NCBI GenBank assembly: GCA_934047225.1
Contig: OW203992.1
Span: forward strand, 18,155,501-18,219,500
Source: Ypsolopha sequella
Lineage: Eukaryota; Arthropoda; Insecta; Lepidoptera; Ypsolophidae
Reading direction: 5' to 3'
DNA: 64,000 nucleotides
A program made the position numbers and the translations under genes. Shown one piece after another: positions 24,386-35,704 of the stretch. Each line of letters starts with the position of its first letter. The stretch's first letter is position 1. The notes beneath the pieces are model-generated. The model was not told the origin of the DNA and made no database searches. It saw only the letters and a program-made list of their open reading frames with translations.

Positions 24386-24619
24386 ATGTACACCAATTAC
24401 TTGATTTCTTGTGATTGTTATTTTATATAATATGATATGAGTAATTAAGGAATTTTCATTACTATACATTTATATGTTTGTGTAAACTGTTTATGTAGTT
24501 TATGTATTTTATTAAATATTGTCTTTATAAATTATTGTAAATAAACGTTATTAATTGACTAGTTTGTCTTTAAATGTAGTTAAAATATATATATATATAC
24601 AATTGATAAAATAAAATTC
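24386..24619 (+). repeat. LINE 3' UTR, first part
   Basis: AT-rich sequence that continues from the truncated LINE. TTTATGTAGTTTATG and TTATTAAATATTGT echo the 3' UTR of the intact copy (47860-48010). It ends in a short TA microsatellite beside the foldback insertion. Confidence 0.5.
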
Positions 24620-24624
24620 AAGTT

Positions 24625-24674
24625 ATTGTGAGATATATTTCGGGCCCTATTATGGGTCCGGCATCAGTCACAAT
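24625..24674 (-). ncRNA. Hammerhead-ribozyme-like motif A
   Basis: On the minus strand: ATTGTGA (stem I), CTGATGCC (8-nt box), GGACCC-ATAATA-GGGCCC (stem II, one mismatch), GAAATATATC (10-nt box), TCACAAT (exact return of stem I, 7 bp). GAAA plus the self-complementary ATATAT and a final C gives the short stem III and cleavage site of a type I hammerhead. The A of CTGATGA at core position 9 is C here, which should impair catalysis. Confidence 0.5.
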
Positions 24675-25040
24675 GAAATTGACAAAAATAAATAAAAAAA
24701 ATAAAAATCTAACCTAAAAAAAGTATCCAACCCACTGGGCCGATTTTTAACCATATGATAATAGGAGCAGCGGGTCTACCGCGTAATTCTGATTTTCATC
24801 AACATCAACTTGAGATTGAAATTTGACGTGCGTGCGACGACGCCCGCCTGACATGCCATCTCTTTTGCACGCACGTCAAATTTCAATCTCAAGTTGATGT
24901 TGATGAAAATCAGAATTACGCGGTAGACCCGCAAGTTAGCGGCGGCGGCTTCTTCGATAGCACGCATACATACTTTTTTATTAGGTTGGATACTTTTTTA
25001 GGTTAGATTTTTAATTTTTTCATTTATTTTTGTCAATTTC

Positions 25041-25090
25041 ATTGTGACTGATGGCGGACCTAGGATAGGGCCCGAAATATATCTCACAAT
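25041..25090 (+). ncRNA. Hammerhead-ribozyme-like motif B
   Basis: Mirror partner of motif A in the right arm: ATTGTGA, CTGATGGC, GGACC-TAGGATA-GGGCCC region, GAAATATATC, TCACAAT. Stem I is again an exact 7-bp match although stem II has drifted. Core position 9 is G rather than A. Confidence 0.5.
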
Positions 25091-25103
25091 AACTTTATAA
25101 ATT

Positions 25104-25240
25104 ATTAGAATTAGAAAGAACAAGGTAAAATGAAATTTTTGCGAGTTATATTTTGGGCCATTGTGACTGATGCCGGGCCCGAATGGAACGAAATATATCT
25201 CACTAAAATTTCATTTTACCTTGTTTTATCTAATTCTAAT
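25104..25240. mobile_element. Small foldback with a third hammerhead-like motif
   Basis: Arms of 36 bp at 25104-25139 and 25205-25240 are inverted with two mismatches (ATTAGAATTAG... and ...CTAATTCTAAT). The centre at 25160-25203 reads ATTGTGA, CTGATGCC, a degenerate stem II, GAAATATATC, TCAC on the plus strand. It abuts the 476-bp foldback, and the LINE 3' UTR resumes right after it. Confidence 0.65.
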
Positions 25241-25478
25241 CATGTATTTTATTATAAACTACAACTTTGCTATGTATATATTAGGATGTAGTCTAATTAT
25301 TTCAATTATTTAAGTACTATTCTCATGATTAAACCTTTTAAATAGCATGGCACTACCCTCAACAATTTCCTCATTGCCGAAGGTTAGTTGGTAGAAAATA
25401 TTAATTACTATTAACTCGTCTTTGTACAATAATTTTATTCTGTGCAATAAAGAATTTCATTATTATTATAATTATTAT
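25241..25478 (+). repeat. LINE 3' UTR, second part, with (TTA)n-like tail
   Basis: Matches the end of the intact LINE: ATGGCACTACCCTCAACAA, CCGAAGGTTAGTTGGTAGA, TTGTACAATAATTTTATTC and TGTGCAATAAAGAATTTCAT, then ATTATTATTATAATTATTAT. The intact element has the same order at 48071-48202. This shows that the foldbacks at 24620-25240 are insertions into a once-continuous UTR. Confidence 0.8.
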
Positions 25479-25489
25479 GTAAAGCCGAT

Positions 25490-27390
25490 AAACAACCTTT
25501 GTCAACACTGAAGGAATTTAATCTCATTAGTTTTCAGAGTTGTAATAAAATTAGACTCGTGATTAAAAAGGCTATGAAACTTCAGTTTAGTATCGGTGTT
25601 AAGAGTGAAGAGGCAGTAGGTACAGGCTATAACCCGACAGGTTAAGATGCTTGCGAGAGGCATGCTACTCCGGCAGTAAACCGCTCGCAGAGATGGGGGC
25701 ATTCAAACACAACACGATTAGTGCACAATGCGCGACGGTCACTGTGTACCAAGATATTGATTTTGGAAAGAGGCCAAAAAAACTCGTAGCCGAGGCAGCA
25801 CGCGTCAACCGCTGCGCTGTCCGACCCCCAAGTCAATCCTTTTACGAATATTAAATTCTGTTTTGCCACTTCGCGATTTCACATTTTCTCTGAAAAAATA
25901 TGATCTGTAAAGCCTTTGCATTATTCACTGTTTTGGTACGCCGCCACCGCACACGCTACCATGCCGCAGGCAACAAGGACGATGTTACTGGCAGTTACAG
26001 CTTTATCTACCTCAAATATCGCACATATTCAAATCATGAAAAAGTGGTTACATATTTGCTTTCCTAATCTACATATATTTGAACTTTAGAGATAACATGT
26101 TTTAGTAGATCAAAGAGAAAAAGATTCTTCCCACATATCGTATCGTACCCATATAAAATATTCATCACAAAACTTTAATTCAACAAATTTCTTGTTCACT
26201 AAGATACTAATAAACAGATTATGAAATTTCATTTCAGTTTAAATGGTTTGAACGTTTAATTACTTTAAAACTTGTACAAACGCGCTCAGTGAAAGGGTTA
26301 ATCCGAGCTTTGCTGCGAAAATAGAACATTTGCTTGATTAAAGACAGGAGACGCGGACTTTTCCAAAGGAGGTTGTACTTTATCATCAATCCCTTAGACA
26401 GTCAGACATCATACGATTTATATTTCGACTTTTAAATGAGTTAAGAAAGTTAAAAAAGTACGAGCAAGCAAAGAAAGTTGTAAGATTATTAAGATTAAAG
26501 TTAAAAGAGTAGCTAGAGTAGCGAGGGACAGTGCGCGCGATGTCTATATACCTCTAGAGACGAAGTTTCCTGCGGGCGCCTCTCCTTTTCTCTGCGAGCG
26601 GGCCCGTTTCCGTTTATCTTTGCTCGTTTTTTTGGTGAAGTCAGGTCCGTTCGTTTCTTTTCTTATATTCCGTCGTTGCATTTGGCGCATCGGAAAGGGG
26701 ACGCTAGGCGGACTCGCCAACTACGAGCGACTAGATATCGGACATCTCGGAACTTTGTGCATTCTATTGTATGGATACGCTCACAAAGGCCGTGCGGTAC
26801 CGTTTTGTAAGAAGTTCCCATCATGCTTACGTAACTACGAGTAGATATCGATTGGCGACAAACTCGAGACGTTGTGGATTAAGTTTATGTCAGTTTAATT
26901 ACGCAAATATCAAGTTGAGGTACTTTAACGTAGTTACGGAGAAGCATGATAATAAGTCACTGCTTAAAGCCTAGGGAGAGAACCAAGATATAAAGTATGT
27001 ATACAGATATGATAGACTACATAGATGTGTGTAGATTAAATCACGGCTTACACGCGTAATAGGGGAGGTATAGTGGTCGGATTTGTCTCATAGCATTACA
27101 GCTTTGTAATTCAGAGAGAGACTGAAAATCAGTATTTAGCGGAATATTACTCGTATTTATAAGTGCATTTATAAGGTTTACACATTGAATCATCTGCATG
27201 CGATTACTTTTCAACTTGATCATGTAATATCAATTATTCGGATTGTGATACACCTCGATTCGAAACAAGCTCTTTGTAAATTGAAAAACAACGAACTATT
27301 GGGTCTGTGATTGGTGGTGCATAGTAGAATTGCTTAATTGATGCTCCGTTGAGTTCAGCCTAAAAATTGGTGTACATCTTCGAGTCGAGG
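25490..27390. other. Gene-free stretch
   Basis: Mixed-composition, apparently single-copy DNA. The block 26525-26610 is GC-richer. Open frames near 25642-25869 run on both strands and are not convincing. Confidence 0.4.
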
Positions 27391-27394
27391 CCCA

Positions 27395-28000
27395 GATCAG
27401 ACAGCTACCAGCGGCGGCGGCGGCGGCCGCAGCGAGCGGCTCTCGGCGCGCCTCCTCCAATTACTTTAATTAAAACAATACCACGGCAGCAGCGCAGTGC
27501 TCCGTCGACTCACCGCGTTTGTTTCCTATTTCCCTATTTAAATACCGAGAACGAGCAAGTTGCGAGCGCCCTACGTGCACGATTTTACTAACTAGCAATC
27601 TAGAGATAGACGATCCTCGAGCTTCTTTGAAGTCTAGAATTTAATGTTTAAAGAAATGATTCGTCTTCCAAATTGGAGTTAATTAAAGGAGTTTGCTGAA
27701 GTAAATTCCCTATTCACCGAGAGTCGTTTATACTCATCTGTTTCTCGACTTCTTTGGAAGAGTTTCGAAAATCGATTAGGGAATGGGGCTGTATCAACGA
27801 GTTTGAAGCTAGGAATTTTCTCTCAAGTTGGCTGAAGGAGACACCTGTCAAGCGGAGTGATGGCTGATAATGCGTCGCGAGCGCTGTTGACGCGCACTGG
27901 AGTGTGAGTGTAACCCCGACTGCGGCGCGACGCACCGCGTCATGCCGCGCCGCCGCCCTCTCGCCGCGCCGTCATTACTTCACTAACAACACCGAACTCA
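27395..28000. other. Repeat-poor region with CpG-rich blocks
   Basis: CGGCGGCGGCGGC at about 27412-27426 and a CpG-rich block at 27860-27990 flank ordinary sequence. No known repeat. May be regulatory DNA of a nearby gene, which is inference only. Confidence 0.35.
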
Positions 28001-29240
28001 TGATATCATGATACAATTTATGTAAATAGCTGAAAGGAAAGCAAATATCGGGTAATACTATTTGACTCGGTTATTTCTCTGGAGTCTGAGTGTCTACTAC
28101 CAGCTAGCAGCAATATTAGATATTCTCGTCGCAGTTTCAGCTAGTTTTCGCAAGTTCCCTACGTAAGCGAAAAATGCTTTGCAAAATATTCACGTATTTG
28201 TCAAAGGCAAAAGAAAGTTTTGGTTACAAGAAAGAAATAGCTTAAAACAAGTCTGTCTACATAGTATCAGTGGTGTTGCTTAGTTACTCCTGGGGATAAC
28301 TTTTGGTGGGTAAAATAAAGTTAGTAAAGCCGAGCATCATCTGTAAGGATTACAGTTCACACGAGGTCGTGAGCGGCGGCGGAGGAACACGGCGATGGAA
28401 CACATCCCTCGAATTGAGCTTAGTTTGGCAACTTTCTCAAGGATGGTTAGCAAAGTTGGACCTGCACGCGCTCGCACCGTAAGCCACAGATCTGGGACTT
28501 GGGAACCTGATCCAATACAGAAAACAAAGCACGCAACGACTGGCCCATCTCTTCCAAGATTGTTTACTCATCAAAAATTCAGGGCAGATAGTTCCAACTT
28601 TCTTTAATTTAAGAACCGGGCAAATGTATAAACACGAGCTTAGCTTTGGTATGACCCAAAAATTCAGATGGCATCGCTAAGATTAAATTATGTTAAGGTG
28701 TGTTAATTCGAAAACCATTTCGAGATTTTGGTTTAATAAGCCGTATTTTAGAACTTGTGGTCTGAAAAACCTCATCATGATGAATATTTTTACGAAAAAG
28801 CTCCATTTACCTTTGTGTGACGTCACTCGAGAAAAGGCTGTTTAGAAATGTGTCCTTTACTATCGAGATAAATTTATCACTTTCGACTGATTTAACAGAT
28901 GGATGACAGATGAGTAGACAAACAGAAACAGACCACTTTTTATAAGCAATCACACATCACTATCAGTATAATGCCCCAAGTGACGTCAATCTGAAAATTC
29001 TTTAAAAAATTATAATAATGAAAACTATATGATATAAAATGGCGTATATCCTCCGAAAAAAAAAATTAGGAGTTAAGCGATGGGAATTACAATCAGAAAG
29101 CTTATTTTAAAAGTTTGTCTCAACGTGGTCCTTTTCAAACAAAACAATGCAGTAAGAATAGCAGGTCATTATCAAAAGTTTCGAGAAATAATTGCCAACA
29201 AAGCGTGGTTGCATGCAGAAATGTTGTAACAAACTGTTAA
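28001..29240. other. Gene-free stretch
   Basis: No recognisable coding sequence. Two TGACGTCA-type words lie near 28819 and 28981 in AT-rich context without further structure. Confidence 0.4.
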
Positions 29241-29242
29241 TA

Positions 29243-29761
29243 CACTTATGGACATGATTAGAGGAACGCAAAAAGAATGGTGAAGTTACACACATTTTTC
29301 ATGTTTTTTTTGTGTATGTTAATTTTTTGCATTAAGTTTTCCAAAAGTAATTTATTTTTCTGCCCTTATGAAAGTTTTGGACTCATAAATTACTTACAGT
29401 TAATCGATAAGTAATGGGTAATTTCAATAATTTTGAAGTTTTAATTCTCTCATTTTCCAGAGTTCTAAGTTGAGTCAATTGAAATATAATTTTTTTAACA
29501 TTATTCTTATCATATGTTTTCACTAAGGACTTAACTTTTTCTATCCTCTTCTGGTGCGATTTTGAAATCGTGTTTTTACTTGTACATCTGTGTTTCACAA
29601 GCACTTTTTTTACCTGATGCACTAATTCGACCCAAATCTTGCATAAAGATTAAAGGACTGATTTTCGAAAGAAAATCACAAAACGGTAATAAAAAAAACC
29701 AAGTCACTTAAAAACTTGAATCGACCTTTTTCTTGCGTTCCCTTAAATATGTCCATGAGTG
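29243..29761 (-). mobile_element. Tc1/mariner-like element, 519 bp, TA-flanked
   Basis: The ends are inverted: CACTTATGGACATGATTAGA followed by GGAACGCAAAAAG on the left, and CTTTTTCTTGCGTTCC followed by TTAAATATGTCCATGAGTG on the right. TA dinucleotides sit immediately outside both ends (29241-29242 and 29762-29763), as in Tc1/mariner insertions. A 79-codon minus-strand frame at 29383-29622 is rich in K, T and I and could be a worn piece of transposase (helix-turn-helix part), but I cannot see a DDE triad. At 519 bp it is far shorter than an autonomous element (about 1.3 kb or more), so it is internally deleted. Confidence 0.75.
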
Positions 29762-29764
29762 TAG

Positions 29765-31680
29765 TACTGTTAAGTTAAAAAGTTAATTTTCCTTGGTTTT
29801 TACGAATAGTATCTTAGCTAAAATATATATAAGTGTTGATGGAGCTGATAAGTAGAGCGTTTAATTTTGGATGATTACGCAAGCCTACGAAATTAATAAA
29901 AGCAATTTAAACTTTCTTTCGTTATTTGCAGTAAAGTTGTCTTAATCGTATAAGTGCGCGGAGGCAGTCGAGTGTGTTATTGGAAGGTAATGGGAGCCGC
30001 TCGGGAGCGTCGGCGGCGGCGGTGGCAGCGTTGGGCGGCGCGGGGCGGTCAGGGGGAAGGGCGGGCAAAACTTGCACTTTTATACCATCTCGCAGATCGA
30101 CCTGATACCTGAACCCTGTGCCCTGGTAGCGAGGGAATCACTGGAATTTTATGGGTTTAATCAAATCGTTTTAGGGTTGCCACGAGGCGCCCTATCGTCT
30201 GATTGGACGTGAGCCTGACACGTACGTGTATACTGACTCGATGATTCTTCAGGCAAAAATAAAATCTGATTGTACCTAACAATATTCCTTTATTACTCAC
30301 GCGTTTCCGAGATCGGAAGGAGCACGCGATGTAATAAATTACCTGCCGCATTTATTAGGTGTTTCTACACTAGCGCCTAGGGACCGCTCATAAAGATTTA
30401 ATTAGTTAGATGTAATGCTATCGTTATATACGGGTATTTTCCACAAAACTAATAATGCATAATAGCAGAAAAAATATACAGTTATCATAACAAAGTGCGT
30501 ATAATAAGGCTGTCGCTTTATGGCATAACAAGCTTATCTCGGCACGGCCGGCCGTAGTATCTCATTTCTAAGCAGCAAAAGTTATTCAAAATATTGCATA
30601 AGTTACGTCCTAAGCTGGTCGTAAAATGGTATTACAGGCGTTACGGGCCGGGGTTGGGCCGGATCTCATCACTTAGGCGCGTGCGGCCCAAGACGACTAC
30701 CTTTCAATAATCCTATAAAATTTCTCGTTCATTGCGCGATTCAGGCTCGCCGGCCCGCTTTTTCGCTAACAATGCACACGTCAATATTAAATTTTCGGCG
30801 CGGCAACAATATATCGTCGTTCAACTTTGAAGAGTAATATCCATCCTCGTGTCTTGATACTCGCACCGAGATGAAAAATGCTCTTCGGATATTCATGCAT
30901 TCACCGATAGCGTGTTCGTAAATTATTCACCTAAACTTAACAGGTTTTGTTACGCTTTGTACATTTTTTATCAAGGAGAGGTTTATAGAGGAAACGGAGA
31001 ACATATGCTAGCGTAAAACATAATAATGTTATTTGTAAAATGAGTAGACGCGCTCTAGTAAAGTTGTCATGTCGTAATGAAATGCGGGTCCCTGCAGCGG
31101 GCGGGCGCCGGCGCATGCATGTTAGATGAGCCTTCTCTCACCCCGCATCCACTCGCACCGCTGTACAGGTGTCGTCCACCTTATTTTTAATGCACTACAT
31201 CTAGTGCAATGTTTCCTGTGAATCACGACTCTCTTGCTATGAACTTGCTCCAGCATTTCACTTTTTCTGCACGACTTTTTGTTCTACGGTTTAAAAAAAC
31301 ATGTATTATAGACATACTATTCTAGCTAGAGATTCAGTGGAATGGTAACAAAAATCCTCGTTTTAACAATTTGTGTACATAAACAAAAAGAAATGCCCTG
31401 GTAGTCGTGGGAATACCGGTAGACATGGAATCATGGGAATACTTGGGCGCTGACGGGTTTTCGTCAATCTTCAAATAGTTGCCATTTTCTATTTTCTCGG
31501 CCGATTTCTTTGATTTAAGTCTCAGCCAGGGGGGTCACAGGCTCCAAAATTACAATAAAAAAATCTTCGTTCCCACTAGGTGTCTCACGACACTTCTCGA
31601 CTTTTTTCATGTCAAAACTTTAACAGTCCGGAACGCCCGGGTCCTGACTGAGGTGTAAAAAAAATTAGTTTTTTATCTGT
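29765..31680. other. Repeat-poor region with CpG-rich blocks
   Basis: GC-rich patches at 29975-30065, 30640-30700 and 31085-31165 alternate with AT-rich sequence. No coding region with recognisable motifs and no bounded repeats. Candidate regulatory or intronic DNA. Confidence 0.35.
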
Positions 31681-31689
31681 CAAAGCTTT

Positions 31690-32140
31690 AATTGCCTATA
31701 TCTTCTAAACGGCTGAAGCTAGGCCCATGTTCAATATGTTCATGGTACTCTAAGAAAAGGGCTTGACGAGCTCTATCTAAGAATAAAAATGAAAAAAAAA
31801 GGAATATCTTTTTGGGGAAATCTTTACTGACCATATTTTCAGAACGGCTGATGCTACCTACAGCTTCCGGGCTTAGACTATAATAAATGGTTTGACAGGG
31901 GCTACATGACGAAAAAAAACAGTTTTTTGACAAGTTGTGAAAAGTAGGCCGATTTGCACGAAAGTCGGTATCGGAGGCTGTTTGGGGTCACCGATTACGG
32001 TCTCGTTTTCAGATTTGACAATTTTTGTCATTTAACAGGTTTTTTGACAGTTCTTTGGCAAACTTTGGTACGGCTGATGCTAGACCACTCATGTTTGGAC
32101 TGTAATGAACGGTATTAATTGTCCGAATAGCATGAAATTC
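31690..32140. repeat. Diverged internal repeats around an ACGGCTGATGCTA word
   Basis: AACGGCTGAAGCTAGGCCC (31709), AACGGCTGATGCTACC (31842) and ACGGCTGATGCTAGACC (32070) are each preceded by T-rich sequence and followed by a CTATAATAAATGG/CTGTAATGAACGG-like segment. They look like worn copies of one repeat unit. No gene. Confidence 0.4.
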
Positions 32141-32289
32141 AGTTTCTACACATTATTAACTTCACAAATTACTCTCTCAAAAGATCTAACGGACTGCGTG
32201 TGGACGCATCAAGCGAAGGGTGCAGATAAAAATCATTTCTTTTAGTAACTATATGTGTACGATTAAGTGTAATTTTAAGTTAAAAAAAA

Positions 32290-32348
32290 AGGTTGGCCTA
32301 GGCCCAGGGGGGGTCATGACCCCCATGATCCCCCCCTGGATCCGCCCT
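32290..32348 (+). repeat. GC-rich palindromic remnant
   Basis: CCTAGGCCCAGGGGGGGTCA continues to TGACCCCCATGATCCCCCCC and CCTGGATCCGCCC. The core GGGGGTCATGACCCCC is a perfect palindrome. Similar sequence is scattered in many animal genomes as a transposon end, but the element is not identifiable here. Confidence 0.4.
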
Positions 32349-33880
32349 TGCCTGTTGACGTTCTGCACAGGATTTGCCGGTTTTCGGTTTGAAATTTTTG
32401 GCTCGAGTTTTATCGCGATTGTTAGGTGGAGGTATTATTTTTTTTTACTTCTTGTTATTTTTTCTGTGAGTGCTTTTGGTACTCAGAATTGGTGTTATTG
32501 GAGAGATTTAGTTGTGAGGATCACAACGCATTTTATATTTTTGCGATCGGAGTTGTAGTTCCCGATATACCTATATTTAAGTTTTAGTGAAGCAATTTGG
32601 AAATTTTCGGCGTAATAACACCCACACGCAGACAAAGCCTAGAGGCGACTGAAGTCAGTTGACAAAATTTTTAGTAATATTGGTGGAAGGGCCGAGTGAC
32701 TTGATCATCTGACACCTGGTTTGCTGGGATTGGTTGAGTGGTTCGTGAGATAGTGGTATGCTGAAAGTACATTGAAACATAACGGTCGATTTTCGCGAAA
32801 CGTGCGGATAATACATTACATGCCTATGGATTCCATGTCAAATCGGGGCTGAGTAAAATTGCCCTAAAGCATGCTAACTAAAACGAAATTTAACTTAAAG
32901 GTATGAAAGTAATAAATATTTGAAGGATTTTTTAACTTGAATAACTAAATTCGTATTTTCTAACCATACATCCAAAAAGGATAAAAAGAAGTTTGCTTTA
33001 GAAATTCGTGGCTTCTTTGCGATGGGTCTACGAAATGTAACGGATGAATATAGGATGCTGAAATCGCCATCGAAAAAGTTTCGGTTTAAATTTAGAACTT
33101 TTTGGATTTACAGCCTTACCTTTCAAATTTATTACCTCTTTTAATCTCGGAAATAAAAAAGCGAATAAACGTAATTTCTCTCCGATTCAAAGAAATTAAG
33201 AGTAAGAGCGCAAACGATTTGCAGCGGATTCGTTTGAAGGGTCGTCAAGGAAAGAGAACAAATTAAAAGAGCACAGGAACGCTAATTCCATTACGATTCG
33301 ATGGACGGCAAAAGTCGCTGTCCGTCGGACTCAAAGCTGGTAAAGCGTAATTGCAACTTCACTAAGCTGGGCCCCACGCCGCCGCGCCGCTGCCCGATAC
33401 GGACCTTCCTTTAACGGCTGATATAAAAGGGGCTATAAATTTAACAGGATGAACGCACTACTTACATAGGACGAGCGACAGCCGCACCCACTCGCTCGTG
33501 GCTTGACCCGACCGCCCGGCTATGATCGGGGGGCACGGCAGTGCCTCCGCCAAGACGAGCCAAAGGAAGCAGGGCACTACGTACCTTTTCACGAAGCGTT
33601 TCGTCGTATTTTCGGACCCTCATAGATTCGGCCAGGATAATACTAGAGAGCCCAGATTCTCAGGATAAGATGTAGTTAGCAGACTAATGAAATACGCTAA
33701 GCTTCATTAGAAAATTTTGTACTTACCTATTTTAGTATATAAGCAAATTATATTTACACGGACGTAGATTAGGGACAGCTGATGGGCCCCTGTTCCAACT
33801 TCTAACAACAGTTTGATAAATACCTAAATTACGTCGATTTCGTCACTCACACATAATCATCAAAACCTCTAGCGTACATC
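32349..33880. other. Gene-free stretch with a GC-rich block
   Basis: 33365-33560 is GC-rich and apparently unique. No coding motifs were found. Confidence 0.4.
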
Positions 33881-33885
33881 CTGAC

Positions 33886-34182
33886 GTCCTAGAAAGCTGA
33901 AAATTAGTATGCAAGCTAGGATTAGCACACAAAGAACAAAATAATTAAGAAATCTGTAAATTTCACCCTCCAACCACTCATAAAGGAGGGTCCTGTTCTT
34001 TATTATATAACAATTTCTATTCCAAACTTCCAAAAAGTCCCAGAAATCTGAAATTTGTTATACATGCTAGGATTTGCACAAAAACAACAAAAATATAAGA
34101 AATCTGTAACATTCATCTTCAAACCTTCGTAAAGAGGTGTCCGGTTCTGTATTATGTAACAATTTCTATTCCAAACTTCTTG
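33886..34182 (+). repeat. 151-bp tandem duplication
   Basis: GTCCTAGAAAGCTGAAAATT at 33886 is matched by GTCCCAGAAATCTGAAATTT at 34037. Both are followed by GCTAGGATT, AAGAAATCTGTAA and AACAATTTCTATTCCAAACT in the same order. The copies have diverged moderately. Confidence 0.7.
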
Positions 34183-34795
34183 GCCGTTTCATGAAACTAT
34201 TGCATGACACTACATTAAAAACCATTTACTTGATATCTTACCATAAGTTCATGGGAGTGTCTGTGCGACGGCCGCGAAACTGCCAAGTCATACTTCTTGA
34301 CCAAGATGGACTAGTACAATGAAGATTTTTCATTGCTATAATGGAGTTCCATCAAGAACCATCAACCAGATCTATCAATTAACCTGTATAAAATAGGCTG
34401 GATTTTTAGTAGCTGAAAAGCCGGAACCCTTTAATAGTAGTTGATTTTACTATGGAGTTAACTTTAAAAGCGCAAAAGGTAAAATAATTGATTAAAATGG
34501 TGAAATGATCGTGATTGATTACTATTTTCCGAATAGTGTTTTTTCGATGTAAGAGTTGCGTAACTACCAGTGAATCCCTCCTTATCTACAATGTACAGGG
34601 AAAAATCGCAATTCGTTAAGTTCAAAAAAAGGTCGACACACTGTCCGAATATGTGACATGAACCATTTCGAGCTACTTTCGACATCCTTATAACTCAAAA
34701 TCCACTTGACCTGCATAGTCTAAGCTCTTAAATTTGTTATTTCATTACCTCTTCAACTCTCGTTTGCTTCACAATAGTCCTATCATAATTCCGAA

Positions 34796-35085
34796 GTTAT
34801 AGCTATAGTATAGGTTGGTGAGGATTATGGTGTGAAGGTCACGGTATATTCCTCACCTCTCATGCGAACAAATGGCGCGTAGTATTGACTTGGTTTCAAT
34901 TTAAAAAAATAGTCAATAAATAGCCATGACGCCATGCAGACTCTCAAAAATAGTCCTTGAAGGATTCCAGAGTTATAAAGGTACCTTGGTGAGGATTATA
35001 CCGTGAAGGTTTCACATTTTATGATTTCTGGAGAACACTTACGTTTTTCAGTTTGAACTTGGTGTCAAAAAATAGTCCAGAAATA
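34796..35085 (+). repeat. 171-bp diverged tandem duplication
   Basis: TTGGTGAGGATTAT occurs at 34815 and 34986. Both are followed by GTGAAGGT and, further on, by TTGACTTGG/TTGAACTTGG and AAATAGTC-AATAGCC/AATAGTCC. It lies close to the 151-bp duplication, so the 33.9-35.1 kb region may be one decayed tandem repeat domain. Confidence 0.55.
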
Positions 35086-35529
35086 GTCCACCCATATGAT
35101 ACCAATTTTGACCTGGTTTACTATGTAGAAGTATCTTAAAACAACATGTAAACTTCTACATACTAGGGAATGGTCCCGGGAAAACCCGATCCCGAAAGTC
35201 CCGGGATATCCTGGGATTTGGCGTAGGCTAAAGAACTGGGAACACATAACCTCATCTTGGTGCTTTCGATACTTTCGGGACCAAGTAAAAATCTCTAATA
35301 TTAAAATAAAAATATAATTTCGCATGCGAAACCTCTACGTGTTGCTCGCGTCTGCCATTAAAAATTATTATTAATGCTGAAGACTGATTAATGTAAGAAA
35401 TAATTAAAAAATTTATTGATAATTAATAATATTGAAGAATGATTAATGTCTATGAACACTAGTTTTTGTAATAATTTAAAACAAACAATGTTGTATTTTA
35501 TTACCTACTAAAAATAACTAAAAATATAC

Positions 35530-35700
35530 TGGGATGATAGTACTTGTCCATACAAACAACTGTTAATATGCAGCGAACCATATAATCGCGAAAAAAAATC
35601 AGCATGTATGGACAACTGTTTTTTTTTCTTTGTTTCTCAATGTTTTTTCAAAAAAAGTAGTTCGTACGGACGAGTTCTATCGCCAGTTTTTAACCTCCAC
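35530..35700. mobile_element. Relative of the 13971-14186 MITE, ends worn
   Basis: Shares CTTGTCCATACAAACAACTG, AAAAAAAATCAGC and GACGAGTTCTATCGCCAG with that element. The terminal 19-bp repeats are no longer intact here. Confidence 0.45.
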
Positions 35701-35704
35701 GACT

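Larger units (their letters stand above)
24620..25095. mobile_element. 476-bp double foldback inserted in a LINE 3' UTR
   Basis: Outer arms at 24620-24732 and 24984-25095 are inverted copies with a few indels. They carry GTATCCAACC/GGTTGGATAC and one hammerhead-like motif each. Inside is a second, perfect inverted repeat: 66 bp at 24770-24835 and 24867-24932 around a 31-bp loop. The asymmetry, with the outer arms diverged and the inner arms identical, suggests either nested insertion or recent repair of the inner palindrome. No coding capacity is seen. Confidence 0.8.

Noticed and set aside
32220..32558. 112-codon frame through the GGGGGTCATGACCCCC remnant
   Set aside because: It crosses a known type of non-coding repeat phrase and has no motif.
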